64,000 nucleotides of DNA from Posidonia oceanica (lineage: Eukaryota; Streptophyta; Magnoliopsida; Alismatales; Posidoniaceae). A program made the position numbers and the translations under genes. Shown here in pieces: positions 45,607 through 57,055 of this stretch. The stretch lies in assembly GCA_037176725.1 (NCBI GenBank), contig JAZBRS010000020.1:90404001-90468000 (forward strand), written 5' to 3'. The notes beneath the pieces were generated by a model. It saw only the letters and a program-made list of their open reading frames with translations. It was not told the origin of the DNA and made no database searches. How positions within the stretch are numbered: the stretch's first letter is position 1; the number at the start of each line of letters is the position of its first letter.

Positions 45607-46340
45607 GGCTGGCAGCCCTAACTGCTCGGCGATGGGTCCGTCAACCTATCATTTTATCGCGCCATCATTTCTGCATCCGGGCTGGCAGCCCTAACTGCTC
45701 GACGATGGGTCCGTCAAACTATCACTTTGCATTCCTCTACATCGGGCTGGCAGCCCTAACTGCTCGGTTGACGCCTGTTAAAATGTCATCTTGCATATCT
45801 ATGTTGCATTCGGGCTGATATCCCTAACTATTCGGCGATAAGTCCGTTAACTTATCACCTTGCATTTGGATTATTCCATTGCATCCCCCACTGTCATTGC
45901 ACTTCGCACGGTGTGCCCTTACATCCATTCCACTGCATCGGGCTGGTAGTCCTAACTACTCAGCTGACAAACCCGTTAGTGTTGTCTCCGCCTTGCATTT
46001 TGATGCCAAGGGCGCTTCGGCTGCCCCTTGGTATCGTTCATCGATACCAGGGGCATCTTTATTCAGCTGCCCCCTGGTATCCCATTTCCGTCTGCATTTG
46101 GGCTGACATCCCTAACTGTTACGGGAGCGTCTACGGACCTCTGCCACACCCTCGGGTATGGTATTCCCGTTGCATTCGTGGTTACAAGCTGTCGCACTTG
46201 TAATCACCCCTCTTGCCTGACAGACTCGCGGGCCTGTCTCCATCCATCGGGCTAATAGCCCCAACTATCTGGTGGTGAGTCCGTTAACTCCCCGTGGGCT
46301 GATAGCCCTAACTATCCGGCGATAGGTCCATTAACCTATC
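45607..46340 (+). repeat. Hairpin units, B-type 3' UTR, second set
   Basis: About seven more pairs. Stems seen: GCAG/CTGC (45612-45625), GTAG/CTAC (45946-45959), GATAG/CTATC (46301-46316), GATGGGT/ACCTATC (45631-45650, one G-T pair), GATAGGT/ACCTATC (46321-46340). Loops: CCCTAA, TCCTAA, CCGTCA, CCATTA. Confidence 0.8.
46022..46081. repeat. Three-arm alternating inverted repeat
   Basis: TGCCCCTTGGTATC (46022-46035), GATACCAGGGGCA (46043-46055) and TGCCCCCTGGTATC (46068-46081). The middle arm can pair with either neighbour but not both. Confidence 0.75.
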
Positions 46341-47903
46341 ACCCATTTCATCTTAGTGTAATAGCATTTTGTTGCATGGCATCAGCATATCATCATCGCC
46401 CGAACGACGCGCGATCAGGATCGTTTTCCTGGTCTCGCGTGCCCGGCGTTCCATCATTATTAGTACACAACATTTCACAGCATACGCATTGCATAGCATC
46501 ATATAGCTCCTTTGTATGCCTTGTAGAGTCAGTCCTAGTACTGCATCTCATCATTACACGGACATCGTGTGCTTAGGATCCAAACCCCAGGTTCACGTAT
46601 TGCCTAAGGCAACATCTTCGTCGCCTGCATGCTTCTTTTTATAGCATCGCCGGCTCGGGATGATGCTCGCAGTAGTGCGTAACCTAGGATCGCTTTCTCG
46701 GTTCCGCATGCCCGGCGTTCCGCTGCATACCTTACATCCCCTGCATGACATCTCATGCATTGTGCCCTTATTTGCACTACTGCTCCTCTATGGTCTTTCC
46801 ATTAATTCCCGCACTCCACTTTCCCGGGTCTTTTCATGCCCACCGCTGCATGCACATTCCCCTGCTTTACTTTTAGCATATTTACTTTCTGTAGTATCCC
46901 ATGCACTTGCATCGCCATTCGTCTATAGCTGAGCTTTGCGAATGGCACCCCTGTTGCTTGGCCTACATGCATTGGCCAGTGACAGCATTGCATTTCATTT
47001 CCACTTTTCCGCATGCATGCACCATACCGCTTTCCCCCAGAGGAGTTTCAGCACAGTAAGCGTTAGCATAGGCATATCATTTGCACAGCATTCTAGTGTC
47101 CGCATTCATCTGCATTTGCATTCACTTTCCCACATTGCTTAGGATCCCCTTTGCATTGCGTTGCCCCTTCCGCCTCTTCTGCTTGTTTGCTGCCTCACCT
47201 GGAGGCAAGCGTTTTCTCCCTCTCGCAACCTCACGAGCTCTTGCTTGCCTTACTTGTCCTGAACGGACAAGAGCCCGTGTTCTCCCCTGGACTAGCAGCC
47301 TGCCCAAGTGGCCAGTGTGTTAGCCTTCCTGGAGCAGCTTTTCTGCGCAAGCTTGGACAAGCAGCCAATTTGCTGCACTGCCCTATAGAACCCCCTGCTT
47401 CTTCTCCAAGCATCACTCTGCATTGCCCCAGCATTAGCAAGCACGCACAGCATTCGCACTCACAAGCATTAGCAAGCACTCACCTCAAGCATAAGAACTC
47501 ACAAGCATTCAAGCACTAGCACTCTCAAGCATTAGCATAAGCAAACATAGCAAGCACCCCATGCATCAGCATCGGCATTAGTGCCAGCACTCACCATGCA
47601 TAGCATTTCCTCATGCATAGCACTCGCACTCGCACTAGTTCATACTAGTCCAGCATCAGCATTCGCATCGCATATTAGTTCTACACTAACTTCTAACATA
47701 ACCTTTGCACTAACTTTTGCATTAGCATGCATTGCATTGCATTAGCATCCTGCATCGGCATCTGTATTGTGGCATCGAGTCATGATTTCCAGTGCATCTG
47801 CCAGATAAGTGACTCACGCCCACAGCAATCTGTGCTCCTGCCGGCATCAGGTAGGGTGTCTTGTCTACCTTGAGCAGCGGTCTCGCTACGCTTGACCTCA
47901 CTC

Positions 47904-47912
47904 AGGGAGGGG
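47904..47912 (+). other. Polypurine tract of element B
   Basis: AGGGAGGGG, then CATC and the LTR-B2 start TGTAGACACC. Confidence 0.8.
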
Positions 47913-47916
47913 CATC

Positions 47917-50900
47917 TGTAGACACCCCATTCTGACAGCCCGGAAGTTGCTTGTTTTCTCCTGCAGGCTCGTGTGGACTCTGGATTGGCACTCCTCTTTT
48001 CTACCTCTTTTCTAGCCCAAAACCTAGCCCAAAACCTCACATAAATCCAAAGCTAAAACCTCAAGCCTCTTTACACCTTTTTTTTTCCACTTCTAGGCCC
48101 AAACCTAAGCCTATCTGCAGCTTATGCCACCTGAGTGTGTTGGACGCTGGAACAGGCAGTGTCCAACGTTGGACGCGGCCTGTGCTAGCGTCCAACATTG
48201 GACGTGCTATGCTCTGGCGTCCAACGTTGGACACGCTCTAGTCGCACGTCCAACGACTCGAGTGCAGCAGCCGCAGCTTCGCCCCCTTCGGCTCACCGCC
48301 AGTCCAATCCCCCGCCGCCCCACACTTACTAGCCGTCCCTTCCTCCACTCCACGCCATCCACTACCTTCCAAGCTTGAGTTACTATCCTTCTCTCTTCTA
48401 TTTCAGCCGAAATCCAGCTCTCCTTGCCCTCACTGAGCCCTGACACCTTTGTCAGCTGCCATCGGCCTCCTCGCCGCCGACTGACACACCCACACCCCTC
48501 CTGCCATTCCTCGTGGCCTTGCCACACCCAGAGCACCTGCCATTTGCCTGCAATTCCCGCCCAAGCTGCTGCAATTCGTAGTAGAACCCATGCATCCCTC
48601 AAACAAAACCAGCACCAACCACCCATCTTCATCAAGGCACACAGAGCAGCACTCCCCTCTTCGGCCCCAATTCTCCACCTCCAGAGAGAGATTGAGTATC
48701 CACCTACATCCCAGACCCTTTGCCAACCTCTCCCGTGCCTCCAGCAGTCCGCACGAGCTCACCGGAGTCAGCTGACCATCCACTTCCACAGCGCCGACAA
48801 GGGAGGCTGACACACCGTTCCAGGCCGCGACAAGGTAAGGTTTCTATCCTCGTAGGTCATGCATGCTAGTGTGTACGTCCCCGTGCAACCTTGCATTTTT
48901 CTGAATCCATTTGGCCATGATTCATGGCTGGAATGGAGTTCAGTGTGTTGGACGCACTAGCTGGTGCGTCCAACGTTGGACGCGGCATAGGCCAGTGTCC
49001 AACGGCCCCTCTTGCTCTACTCTGCTTTGCTCTTGTTCAGTTGCTTTCCATGCCTTTTCCTTGCATGCCTGTTTGCAAGCATTTGCTATTTGCTTCCTTT
49101 TAACTCTCTTTGATGCTATACCATGTTTTTAACTTGTTCCATGCATGTTTGAATGCTTTTTGCAAGCTTAATGATAAATCTGTCTACTGCCTTCGTTGGA
49201 CGCTAGAATGAACTGCGTCCAACGTTGGACGCTGGTTTATCTAGTGTCCAACACCTCTACTTGCTGTGCTTTGCTTCCATGCTTACTCCATGCATATTTT
49301 GAGTATTATTTTATGATCCATGGCTAGTTAGAGATGCCTGGCCCCTAAGGCAACCATGCTTAGGTTTGCAAGAATTTCTTTAAGCCATCTATTTCTTTTT
49401 TAGTTTAAAGCCTATTCTTTCATGCATGCTTCCTCTTTATCTTTCTCTCTTGGCTTAAATGCTTGCCATGTCTCCTTTGCATGTTCCTGTTAGTCTCTTA
49501 CATGTTCTTAGTGTGTTTGCATGCATCTAGGTGGGGTAGAGCTGAGCTCCCCCTTTAGAACAGGTGAGTTTGCATGCCTGGGTCGTTGGACGCCTGAGCC
49601 TGCAGTGTCCAACGGTGGACGCTGCTGGCTCTAGCGTCCAACGTCCTGGCTCATCTCCTGTTTGTTTAATGCTTGCATACCTCTCTGATTTTGCTTACTT
49701 ACTTGCTTCCTATGTTCTTATGCATGTTTAGCTTCAGTAGCATCTGTTCTTTTATTTTAGTTAATTTATTTGCTTGTTTGTGCATGCTTTTTTGTGTGTT
49801 GTGCCTCCTAGAGCGTTGTACGCTGCTGGTGTTGGCGTCCAACGTTGGACGCTGACCCAGCTCGCGTCCATCGCCCCGATTGTGCCTCTGGCCTGGCACT
49901 CAACACAGGAGTGGTTGGATTGTCTATTTTATGCATCCCCTGTTTGCTTGCTTGCCCTTACTCTAAATCCAGCAACCCAAATGCATGATCCCAACTCTCC
50001 TCTATCACTTGTATGCATCTTTTCTCCCCTCTGCCTTCTGTCCTTGTTGGACGCCAGCCACTCTGGCGTTCAACGTTGGACGCCCAGCTTACAAGCGTCC
50101 AACAACCTGCATGCTTGGATGTTTATTTTTGGCATGTTCCTTGTTCTGATTCTTCCTCTAATCTTCTTATTAGGTCAGATTAGCATGCCTAGCACCCATT
50201 TAGTTGCATATTTGCATCTGTATTGCATCCATATAGTTAGAATGCATGGATTTTCAAAATATGCATGCTGTCTGTCTGCAGTGGGTGTTGGACGCGGGCT
50301 CTCCCAGCGTCCAATGTTGGATGCTGGTGTTGCCAGCGTCCAACATTGGACGCTGGCATTGCATGCAAATGGCTGACAGCCATTTTAAAGCACTGATTTT
50401 GTCGCGCTCGCCGTTTCTCACGTTTTACTGCTTCTTTGGCTTGCTATAACCCTAATGCATGTTGCCCACCCCTCTGTTTTGACTTCGCACCCTGCTTTGC
50501 CTCGTTTTCCGTACTTTGCCCCGTTTTCTGCATTTTACGTCGTTTCTCGCTCTTCTGCGTGGTTTCCCGCACCCTTTTGCATCGCCCTCCGGTTTTGGCA
50601 TCATTTTCCGTGCCTTGCTATATTTTTTTGTATTTTTGCCTCATTTTCCGTGCCTATTTTACTTTGTTGCTTGCATGTCGCCCGCATTGCTTGGTTTTCC
50701 CACCGTTTTGCTTTATCGCTTGCATCTGCATATAGGGCCATGATGCTTACGGCTTAGGAGTTCTCACGAACTAGGGTCCGCCCAGTTTGGAACACTAGCA
50801 GCGTGGCTGAGCACTTAGATAGCATGTTTATTTCCCTTGCATAATAGGTAAGCATTTAAGGCATTTAGGCATTAGGCTAGTAATTCCCTACATAAGCGCG

Positions 50901-51318
50901 AGATTGCCTAAGAAAGATCGACTCTCGGACGTATCGGGGTGCCTAACACCTTCCCTGTGTGTAACAGGAGTCCTTGCCCTTTCTCTTGCCTCGCATCGAC
51001 CTTTCCCTTATCTTAGGCCTGAGTCATAGCATAGCATAATAGCATTGCATAGCTTCGCTTATCCTTGCATCTCTTTGCCCCTCCTTGCATCTGGTTCAGC
51101 ATGTCTTTTCAGGCTTTACCCCCTGGTTTTCCTTGTCTTCCAATTCAATAAACCCGGTGGTGACTTCGAATTGTCTTATCATTTCTTTTCTTTTCTTTTG
51201 CCAGCGTTTTCGAGTCGAGTTCTTCCCCCAGATCTAGCTGCATATAGTGAGCCTATTTTGATCGGTGCACACAAGCTTTGGTAATGTGCATGGACGATCA
51301 GAATTCAGGATTGCTACA
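47917..51318 (+). repeat. LTR-B2, 3' LTR of element B (3.40 kb)
   Basis: Pairs with LTR-B1 and is followed by the duplication GTAAG. Its PBS-like word has decayed to TGGTGACTTC (51159-51168, two C-to-T). Its core is at 50725-51170. The donor-like AAG|GTAAGGT is at 48832-48841 and the degenerate minisatellite at 50480-50720. Confidence 0.92.
48139..50358 (+). repeat. Palindromic hairpin clusters in LTR-B2
   Basis: Seven clusters matching those of LTR-B1: 48139-48254, 48947-49003, 49195-49252, 49585-49642, 49815-49871, 50046-50103 and 50287-50358. Differences from B1 are mostly CG to TG or CA within the palindrome. At 50046-50071 the stem GTTGGACGCCAG/CTGGCGTTCAAC pairs better than its B1 counterpart. 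Confidence 0.85.
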
Positions 51319-51323
51319 GTAAG
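51319..51323 (+). repeat. Target-site duplication of element B (right)
   Basis: GTAAG, matching 14912-14916. Confidence 0.92.
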
Positions 51324-51399
51324 CATCACTGTCCTATATGCAAATGCAGGCGATAAAACAAAACATCGGTAAAACCAGACAATGCAGGCGACATGTAAG

Positions 51400-51835
51400 A
51401 GAAAACATCGTTAAACACACAAAACGGTGCGAGAAACGAAGGTCAACACGCAAAACAGTGCAAGAAACAAAGCAGGCACACAAAACGGTGTAAAAAACAA
51501 AGTAGGCACGCAAAACGGTGTAAGAAACAAAGCAGGCACGCAAAATAGTGGAAAAAACAAAGCAGGCACGCAAAAATGTGCCAAAACAAGGCAGGCAAGC
51601 AAAACAGTGCCAAAAACCAAGCAGGCATGCAAAACGGTGCAAAAAACAAAGTAGACACGCAAAACGGTGCAAGAAACAAAGCAGGCACACAAAACGTTGC
51701 AAGAAACAAAGTTGGCATGCAAAATGGTGCAAGAAACAAAGTCAGCATGCAAAACGGTGCAAAGAACAAAGTTGGCACACAAAACTATGCAAGAAACAAA
51801 GTGGGCATGCAAAACGGTGTAAGAAACAAAGTGAA
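51400..51835 (-). repeat. 30-bp minisatellite in LTR-A
   Basis: About 14 units of 30 bp, plus-strand core GCACGCAAAACGGTGCAAGA. It is the same array as in LTR-G and LTR-C, in reverse. Confidence 0.85.
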
Positions 51836-52292
51836 ACAAAACGTCGTAAAAGCCATGCAATGCAGATGTAAAAACATGCAAAAGGGGAAGAGCAAGACAA
51901 GTAAGGAGAGACAAGCGGTGTAAGTGTGAAAACAAACGTTGCTTAAGGACCACGCAATGTAGGTGTAAAGACCTACAAGGGGGAAAGAGAGCAAGCAGAG
52001 GGATCACCACTGTCCTATAACTGTTTCCCACTAAACGGTCCCACGATGTGTCTCGTACGCTGCCAAAAGCTCACGGTGCAATCGAATCGTGGAAAAGGGA
52101 GAAGAAGGTCGCAATCAATTAGTGAATCCAAGGAGAACTCAACCCAAAACACTAAGAGTACGTGAAAAGAGGGAGTAGAGTGGATAGACAAGAAGAGTAA
52201 GTCGTAATCTACATGCTCGGAAAGCGCGATGTAAAAACAATGCATGCAATGCAAATGATGTGCAATAAGGATGCTGTGCAAGAGTTCAGAAA

Positions 52293-52302
52293 GACTTACC
52301 TT
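52293..52302 (-). promoter_or_regulatory. Splice-donor-like site 2 in LTR-A
   Basis: Minus strand AAG|GTAAGTC at the end of a block homologous to 4820-5030 of LTR-G (shared GGGAGGACCT and CCTAGGACCTC words). Confidence 0.4.
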
Positions 52303-54090
52303 AGAGATCTGAGGCCTGATCAGAGATGAGCTTGGTCAGCATTGAAGTCCGCTCCACTAGGGTGGTCCAGGTAACTTGGTTGCAAAGATCCGGCAGTCTG
52401 ATCGGAAGATATCCAGGCTTCAAGGTAGAAGGCCCAAGGGCCAGGGGAGAAGAAGGGATCTAAGTGTAAAGAGGTCCTAGGGGTGTGCAGAACAGGTCCT
52501 CCCACATACATGGGAGCTAAAAGTGCTTAAAAGTGTGCAAAAATGCTAAGTGCAGTGATGCATGGGTGCAAGGCATGCAAAAATGCAAAAAAGGACCTAA
52601 GTGTGATGATTTTGAAAAGTTAAGGACCTATATGCAATGTTTTTGAAAAGTTAGGGACCTATATGCAATGATTTTGAAAAGTTAGGGGCCTATATGCAAT
52701 GTTTTTGAAAATCTAAGGGTCTGGATGCAAATAAAATAAAATGTAGGGTCTGAAATGCAATTTAATATGGTAAAGATGCAATTAAATGATTTTTCTAAAC
52801 ATGCAGAGGACTAAAATGCAATTTAAAAATATGCAGATGCTAAAATGCAATTTAATATGGAAAAAATGCAATTAAATGATTTGTGAATGCAAACAGTGGA
52901 CTAAAATGCAATTTAAAATCATGCAGGGGCCAGAATGTAATTTAATATGGTAAAATATGCAATTAAATGATTTTTCTAAACATGTAGAGGGCTAAAATGC
53001 AATTTAAAATCATGCAGGAGCCAAAATGCAATTTAGTATGGAAAAAATGCAATTAAATGATGTTGTGCATGCATGCAGAGGACTAAATAGCAAAAATAAA
53101 ATAAAGCAAGATAAAAGTGCAATGCAATAAGGAAAATATAAAATTAAATGAATTTAACAACTAAACAGAGGACTGATTTGCAAATAGAATAAATAGAGGG
53201 ATTAAAGAGCAATGCAATAAGGTAAAAGCAGATATTTAAATGACATTTAACAACCATAGGACTTAGATGCAAAATAAAATAATTGCTGGACTAGAAAATA
53301 AAAAACAAAAAAGTATTTGAACTAAAGCAGGATCAACATGCAAATAAAATAAATGACTGGACTGGAACTAAATAAAACTAAAAAAGCTGTAACTGCAGAG
53401 GACTAACATGTAATAAAAATAACAGGCAGGGCTAAAAATAAAAGAAAACTAAAGTTTTTTAACTACAGCTGGACTAACATGCAAATAAAGGAAAGTACAG
53501 ATTTTTTATGCAATTTCATATGGTTTTTATTCAGAATTAAATGAATCTTAAACGATGGCAGAACTGGAAAGCAAATAAATAAAACAGCAAGGTAGAAATG
53601 CAATTTCATGGTAAAATTCATAAGTTAAGGAAAAAATAAAAGCAAAGTAAATGAACGGCATTATTTAAATCTAAACACTGTAGCTACGGTTGTAGAGCTG
53701 CTGGCCGAAGAAGGAGACCCGCTCGGACGGCGCTGGAGGGTCGGCGAGGTGCGCCGGACGTGCATGGAGGCCGGAGGCGTGCCGACGAGCCATGACGGAG
53801 CTTGGAGCAGACGGAGGAAGCGGCGGAGCTCTGCAGAGGTTCTGGAAGCAGACCGGAGGTTGGAGGCATCGACGGCAGAAATGGAGGACAGGGATGGACT
53901 CCTGGGACCTCCACGGAGCTCGGGGAATCGATGGCGAGGGACGAGCGGGCCAGAGCGACGATCGCGCGCAGCAAGCTCGCTGGAGAAGACAGGTCCAAGG
54001 CGGCGACGACTTTGCGCGACAGGAGGCGAAACCCTAATCTAATGGGTCGGGTAGCAGAAGAGGAAGAAAACTAAGCTATGGGGGCAAAGA

Positions 54091-54100
54091 AATACCTGTT
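54091..54100 (-). promoter_or_regulatory. Splice-donor-like site 1 in LTR-A
   Basis: Minus strand AACAG|GTATT, ending the GC-rich block as in LTR-G, -C and -E. Confidence 0.38.
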
Positions 54101-56622
54101 TCGATGGCTGGTGCGCTCCCCCGACGTTAGTGGCTTTAGCAGAGGTCGGCGGTGGTGGTCAAGCTGGTGCAGGCATTCCCGGCGGCTCGCGAGGATCGGG
54201 TTCCACTCTAGGTGATGCTCCGGAGCTTTCTGGATGCTCAGACGCGAGCTTGCAGGCCGGTGGAAGAAGTTGGCTTTCTTGGGTTCGACAGAGTCTGTCG
54301 GAGGTGGGGGGAGGGTTGTGTTGCTCCTCGAGCTGAGTGGAGGGCTCCGGTGGACTGCTGGGGGTCTGGTGAAGGTGAATGGAGGTCTGAATTGTGTTGT
54401 GGAGCGCTGTGGAGGGAGTTGCTGATGAGGTGGAATTTGGACAGAATCTGGCGTAGGCGTTTGTTGTATATGGTTCAGGCTGTGGTGGGTTGCTGGGCTG
54501 AAGGCCGAGTGGTCTGGAAAGCTAGGGTTTCAGTGAGTTCTGGGGAAGATTTGGGGAGAGTTTTGGGGTCTGGAGAGTTGGAAATTTTGAAGTGGTGGAG
54601 ATGGGTTCTGTGGAGGAATTTCAGGTGTTCGGGGGGAAGTTTGGGTTGATGTTGGTCGTGGAAGGAGGGAGGTTGGATTGCTGGATGTTTGGGTGTGGTT
54701 GGGGAAGGATTTTGCTGGAGTTTTGAGGGTCTTGAGGAGGTTGGGTTCTCAAGGGAAGGAAGTTGAATTTTGTAGAAGGAAGGAGGAGGAGAAGTTGCTG
54801 GCTCTCTCATGCTCTCTCTGGCTTCTTTCAGATGGCAAAAGGTGGTGAAGGAGTGGAGAAGGTGCTGGTTTTAACAAGGAGGAGCTGGAGCTAGGCGCGA
54901 GTTGTGGATTCAAATTCCACAGGCGCAGAAACTGGAGCTGAAGGCTGTGACCGGCAAGGCGATGGATGCATTAATGCGGCCGAATAGGAGGATGGGAAAG
55001 CTAAGAGAGGGTGTGAGAGGAGAGGGTGCTGTTGCTGGAGGTGATTGAGGGGGAGAATTGAATTTGAAAACGGGGAGGGAAGGCTGTTGCAGTTCGCGGG
55101 AGAAGGCAGAAGGAAGAAGAGAAAGAGGGGAAGGAGGAGGAAGGTCGGGTCAGGTGGGCTGGGCTCGAGCTGCGGGAGAAAAGAAAGAAAGAAAAGAAAG
55201 AAAGGAGGGGAGAATGCAGGAGTGGGCCAGGCCGGACCAAAAAGGAAAAGAAAAAATAAGAAAGAAAAGGAAAGAGATGGGAAAGAAAAAGAAGAAAGAG
55301 AGAAGAAAGATTAAAATAAAATAAAAAAGGATTTGGAAATATTTTAGATTAGTTATTTTTAGGTTGAGATTTTTAAATAAGTTTTAAAGGATTGTTTTCT
55401 TTTTAATTAATTAATTAGGGTTAGGAGGAGTTTTAGTTTTGTTTTAAGTTTTTATGATTTTTTCTCAAGTTTTTCTTTAAATTGTTTTTTAAGCATGTTT
55501 TAAATGTTTGTTAAGTTTTTAAATTATTTTTAAGTTAAGTTTTTCTTGTTAAGTTTTTCCTCTTTTTTCTTTTTAGTTAAGTCTTTTAAATTGTTTTAAG
55601 TTTTAATTGTTTCTTTAGATTTGTTACTTGTTTCTTAGTTACTTATCCTACAGTTTTTTAATTGTTTTTCTTTCCTAGGATTTGCTTTTGATTTGTTGCT
55701 ATTTTTAATAGGGTTCTTTCTTTTTGTTTGTTTTGGTTATATTTTTCTTTTTGTTTGTTTTTAATAGCATTTTCCTCTTGTTTGTTTTATATATTTTTTT
55801 TAGATTGCATTCTTAGTTTTTTTAGTTGCTTTTAGTTGGATTTTTCTTTTAATTGTTTGTCCAAGTTTTTTAATTATTTCTTTTTAAGGTTTTGATTTGT
55901 TTCTCTTTTGCTTTCCTTTTTTAATTAGAGCTTTAAAGGTTTAGTGGAAGAAAGGAAAAGGAAAGGGGGAGGAAGAAGAAAAGAAAGAAATGGAGAAAGA
56001 AAGAAGGAAGAGAGGGGAGGAAAGAAATTAAATATTAGAAAATCAAGAGACAAGATAAAAATAAAATAAAAATACAGATAAAATACAAGAAGGAAAGATG
56101 CACAAGGTGGGCCCACTACCAAGCAAGAAAAGGAGAGAGAAGGGAAGGAAAAGAAGGAGAATAAGGAGGAGGATAGAGAGGAGAGAGAAAAGAATAATTT
56201 TGGAGAGAGAAAAGAATAATTTTGAGAGATGAAGGGGATAAAGGCTTGGAATTGAAGTGGGATTGGGTGAGTGTGTGACCTAGGGTTTCTAATGTTTAAC
56301 CTGGGATTTGAAGTGGGGTTTTGGAAGGTTTTTGGAAGGGTTTTGGGTGTAGAAAAAGGGGGGTTCTACCTAGGTTTTCTATGATTTTTGGGAGTAGTTT
56401 TGGTTTGAAATTCTAAGGGTTTTTTGGAGGGTTTTCTAGGTTAGGAAGGATGGATTTTCCTATGGTTTTTTGGGTGGTTTTTGGGTTAGGAAAATGGGTG
56501 TGATTCTAGGTTTGGGTTTGGGCTTGATTTGAAAAGAAGGATGTGGTTTTGGGTCTAGGTTTTGGTTCAGAAGCCACTAGAAGGATTCCACTGATTCAAC
56601 TTGTCAAAATGAGGTGTCTACA

Positions 56623-57055
56623 CATAGTCTATATGCCTTTCAAAGATAGTTGGCCCCATGATCTTGGAGAAACCACAGATCCGGCACACCTCTTCTAGCG
56701 TAGGCGTTAGCTCTGTCTTGCCGAAGCGAAAGACATGGTGCGCTAGTTTCCAGAACCTTGCAGCAGCACAGAGGAGATGCCGGCTTACTTCGACGTCAAC
56801 TGCCTTCAGAAGCTTGGATGGGATATCCCATGTGCGCAGCTTCTCGTGGTCTACCTTTGTGAGCTCACGGATCCACTCTCGTAGGGTGTCCGAGCAATGC
56901 ATCGGGGTAACCAAGGTGGGGAAACCCATTGAAGCAGAAGGTCCAGGCGATTGGTGTAGAGCTTTCAGGTACTTGTAACCAAGGTTGCAGTTTATCAGAT
57001 CAGATACAAGCATGTTACCACTGGCTGATAAAGAAGCAAATTTCGAAGCTAGCAA
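56623..57055 (-). pseudogene. DUF7745 / plant-mobile-domain-like fragment (element D)
   Basis: A frame from ATG 57055 is open until A's LTR cuts it at 56622, giving 144 residues. The C-terminal part contains RFWKLAHHVFRFGKTELTPT and LEEVCRICGF, the wording I associate with DUF7745/aminotransferase-like plant mobile domain proteins found in and around Tat-type elements. It reads in the same direction as D's integrase and lies about 1.2 kb downstream of it, so it may be an extra ORF of D. The molecular function of the domain is not established. The ATG is a guess, because the region upstream may hold an intron or an earlier start. The family call is from memory of motif wording. Confidence 0.5.

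Larger units (their letters stand above)
43872..47916 (+). other. B-type 3' UTR of element B
   Basis: Four kilobases between the last gag and LTR-B2, with no recognisable pol. It opens with GATAG|GTAAGTC, a splice-donor-like word. It holds two sets of hairpin units (44007-44152 and 45607-46340), an A/T-rich patch (44260-44460), and an unassigned stretch (44461-45350) with open frames of 133 (44643-45044) and 162 codons (45133-45621) that resemble nothing I know. It ends in CATTGCAT/AAGCATTAGCA words (47440-47780) and the PPT. Confidence 0.65.
14917..51318 (+). mobile_element. Composite element B (36.4 kb, gag-only, internally amplified)
   Basis: Flanked by GTAAG on both sides and by LTR-B1 and LTR-B2, so it went in as one element. 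The body has a PBS and gag but no protease, RT or integrase, so it is non-autonomous and would depend on enzymes from a related element. Three gag copies and two 5.6-kb LTRs of another family (LTR-C) lie inside in an 11-kb tandem arrangement. Removing that amplification leaves LTR-B, leader, gag, the 43872-47916 tail and LTR-B, about 14.4 kb. Confidence 0.85.
51319..56622 (-). repeat. LTR-A (5' LTR of A), main 5.3-kb piece
   Basis: Read on minus from 56622: TGTAGACACC, T/G-rich then GA/CT-rich zones, AT-rich zone (55310-55930), GC-rich zone (53680-55300), AT-rich phrase repeats with TGCAATTT words (52590-53650), minisatellite (51400-51835) and CTATATGC at about 51335. With 14315-14916 it totals about 5.9 kb, the length of LTR-G. 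At 56623 it abuts the DUF7745-like frame of element D. Confidence 0.9.

Noticed and set aside
44643..45621. Captured host gene in the B-type 3' UTR (frames of 133 and 162 codons)
   Set aside because: No recognisable motif, no codon pattern I can defend, and the second frame runs into the hairpin units.
14917..51318. Two separate elements sharing neighbouring LTR-B copies
   Set aside because: GTAAG on both outer sides and the clean rejoining of LTR-A when 14917-51323 is removed show one insertion.
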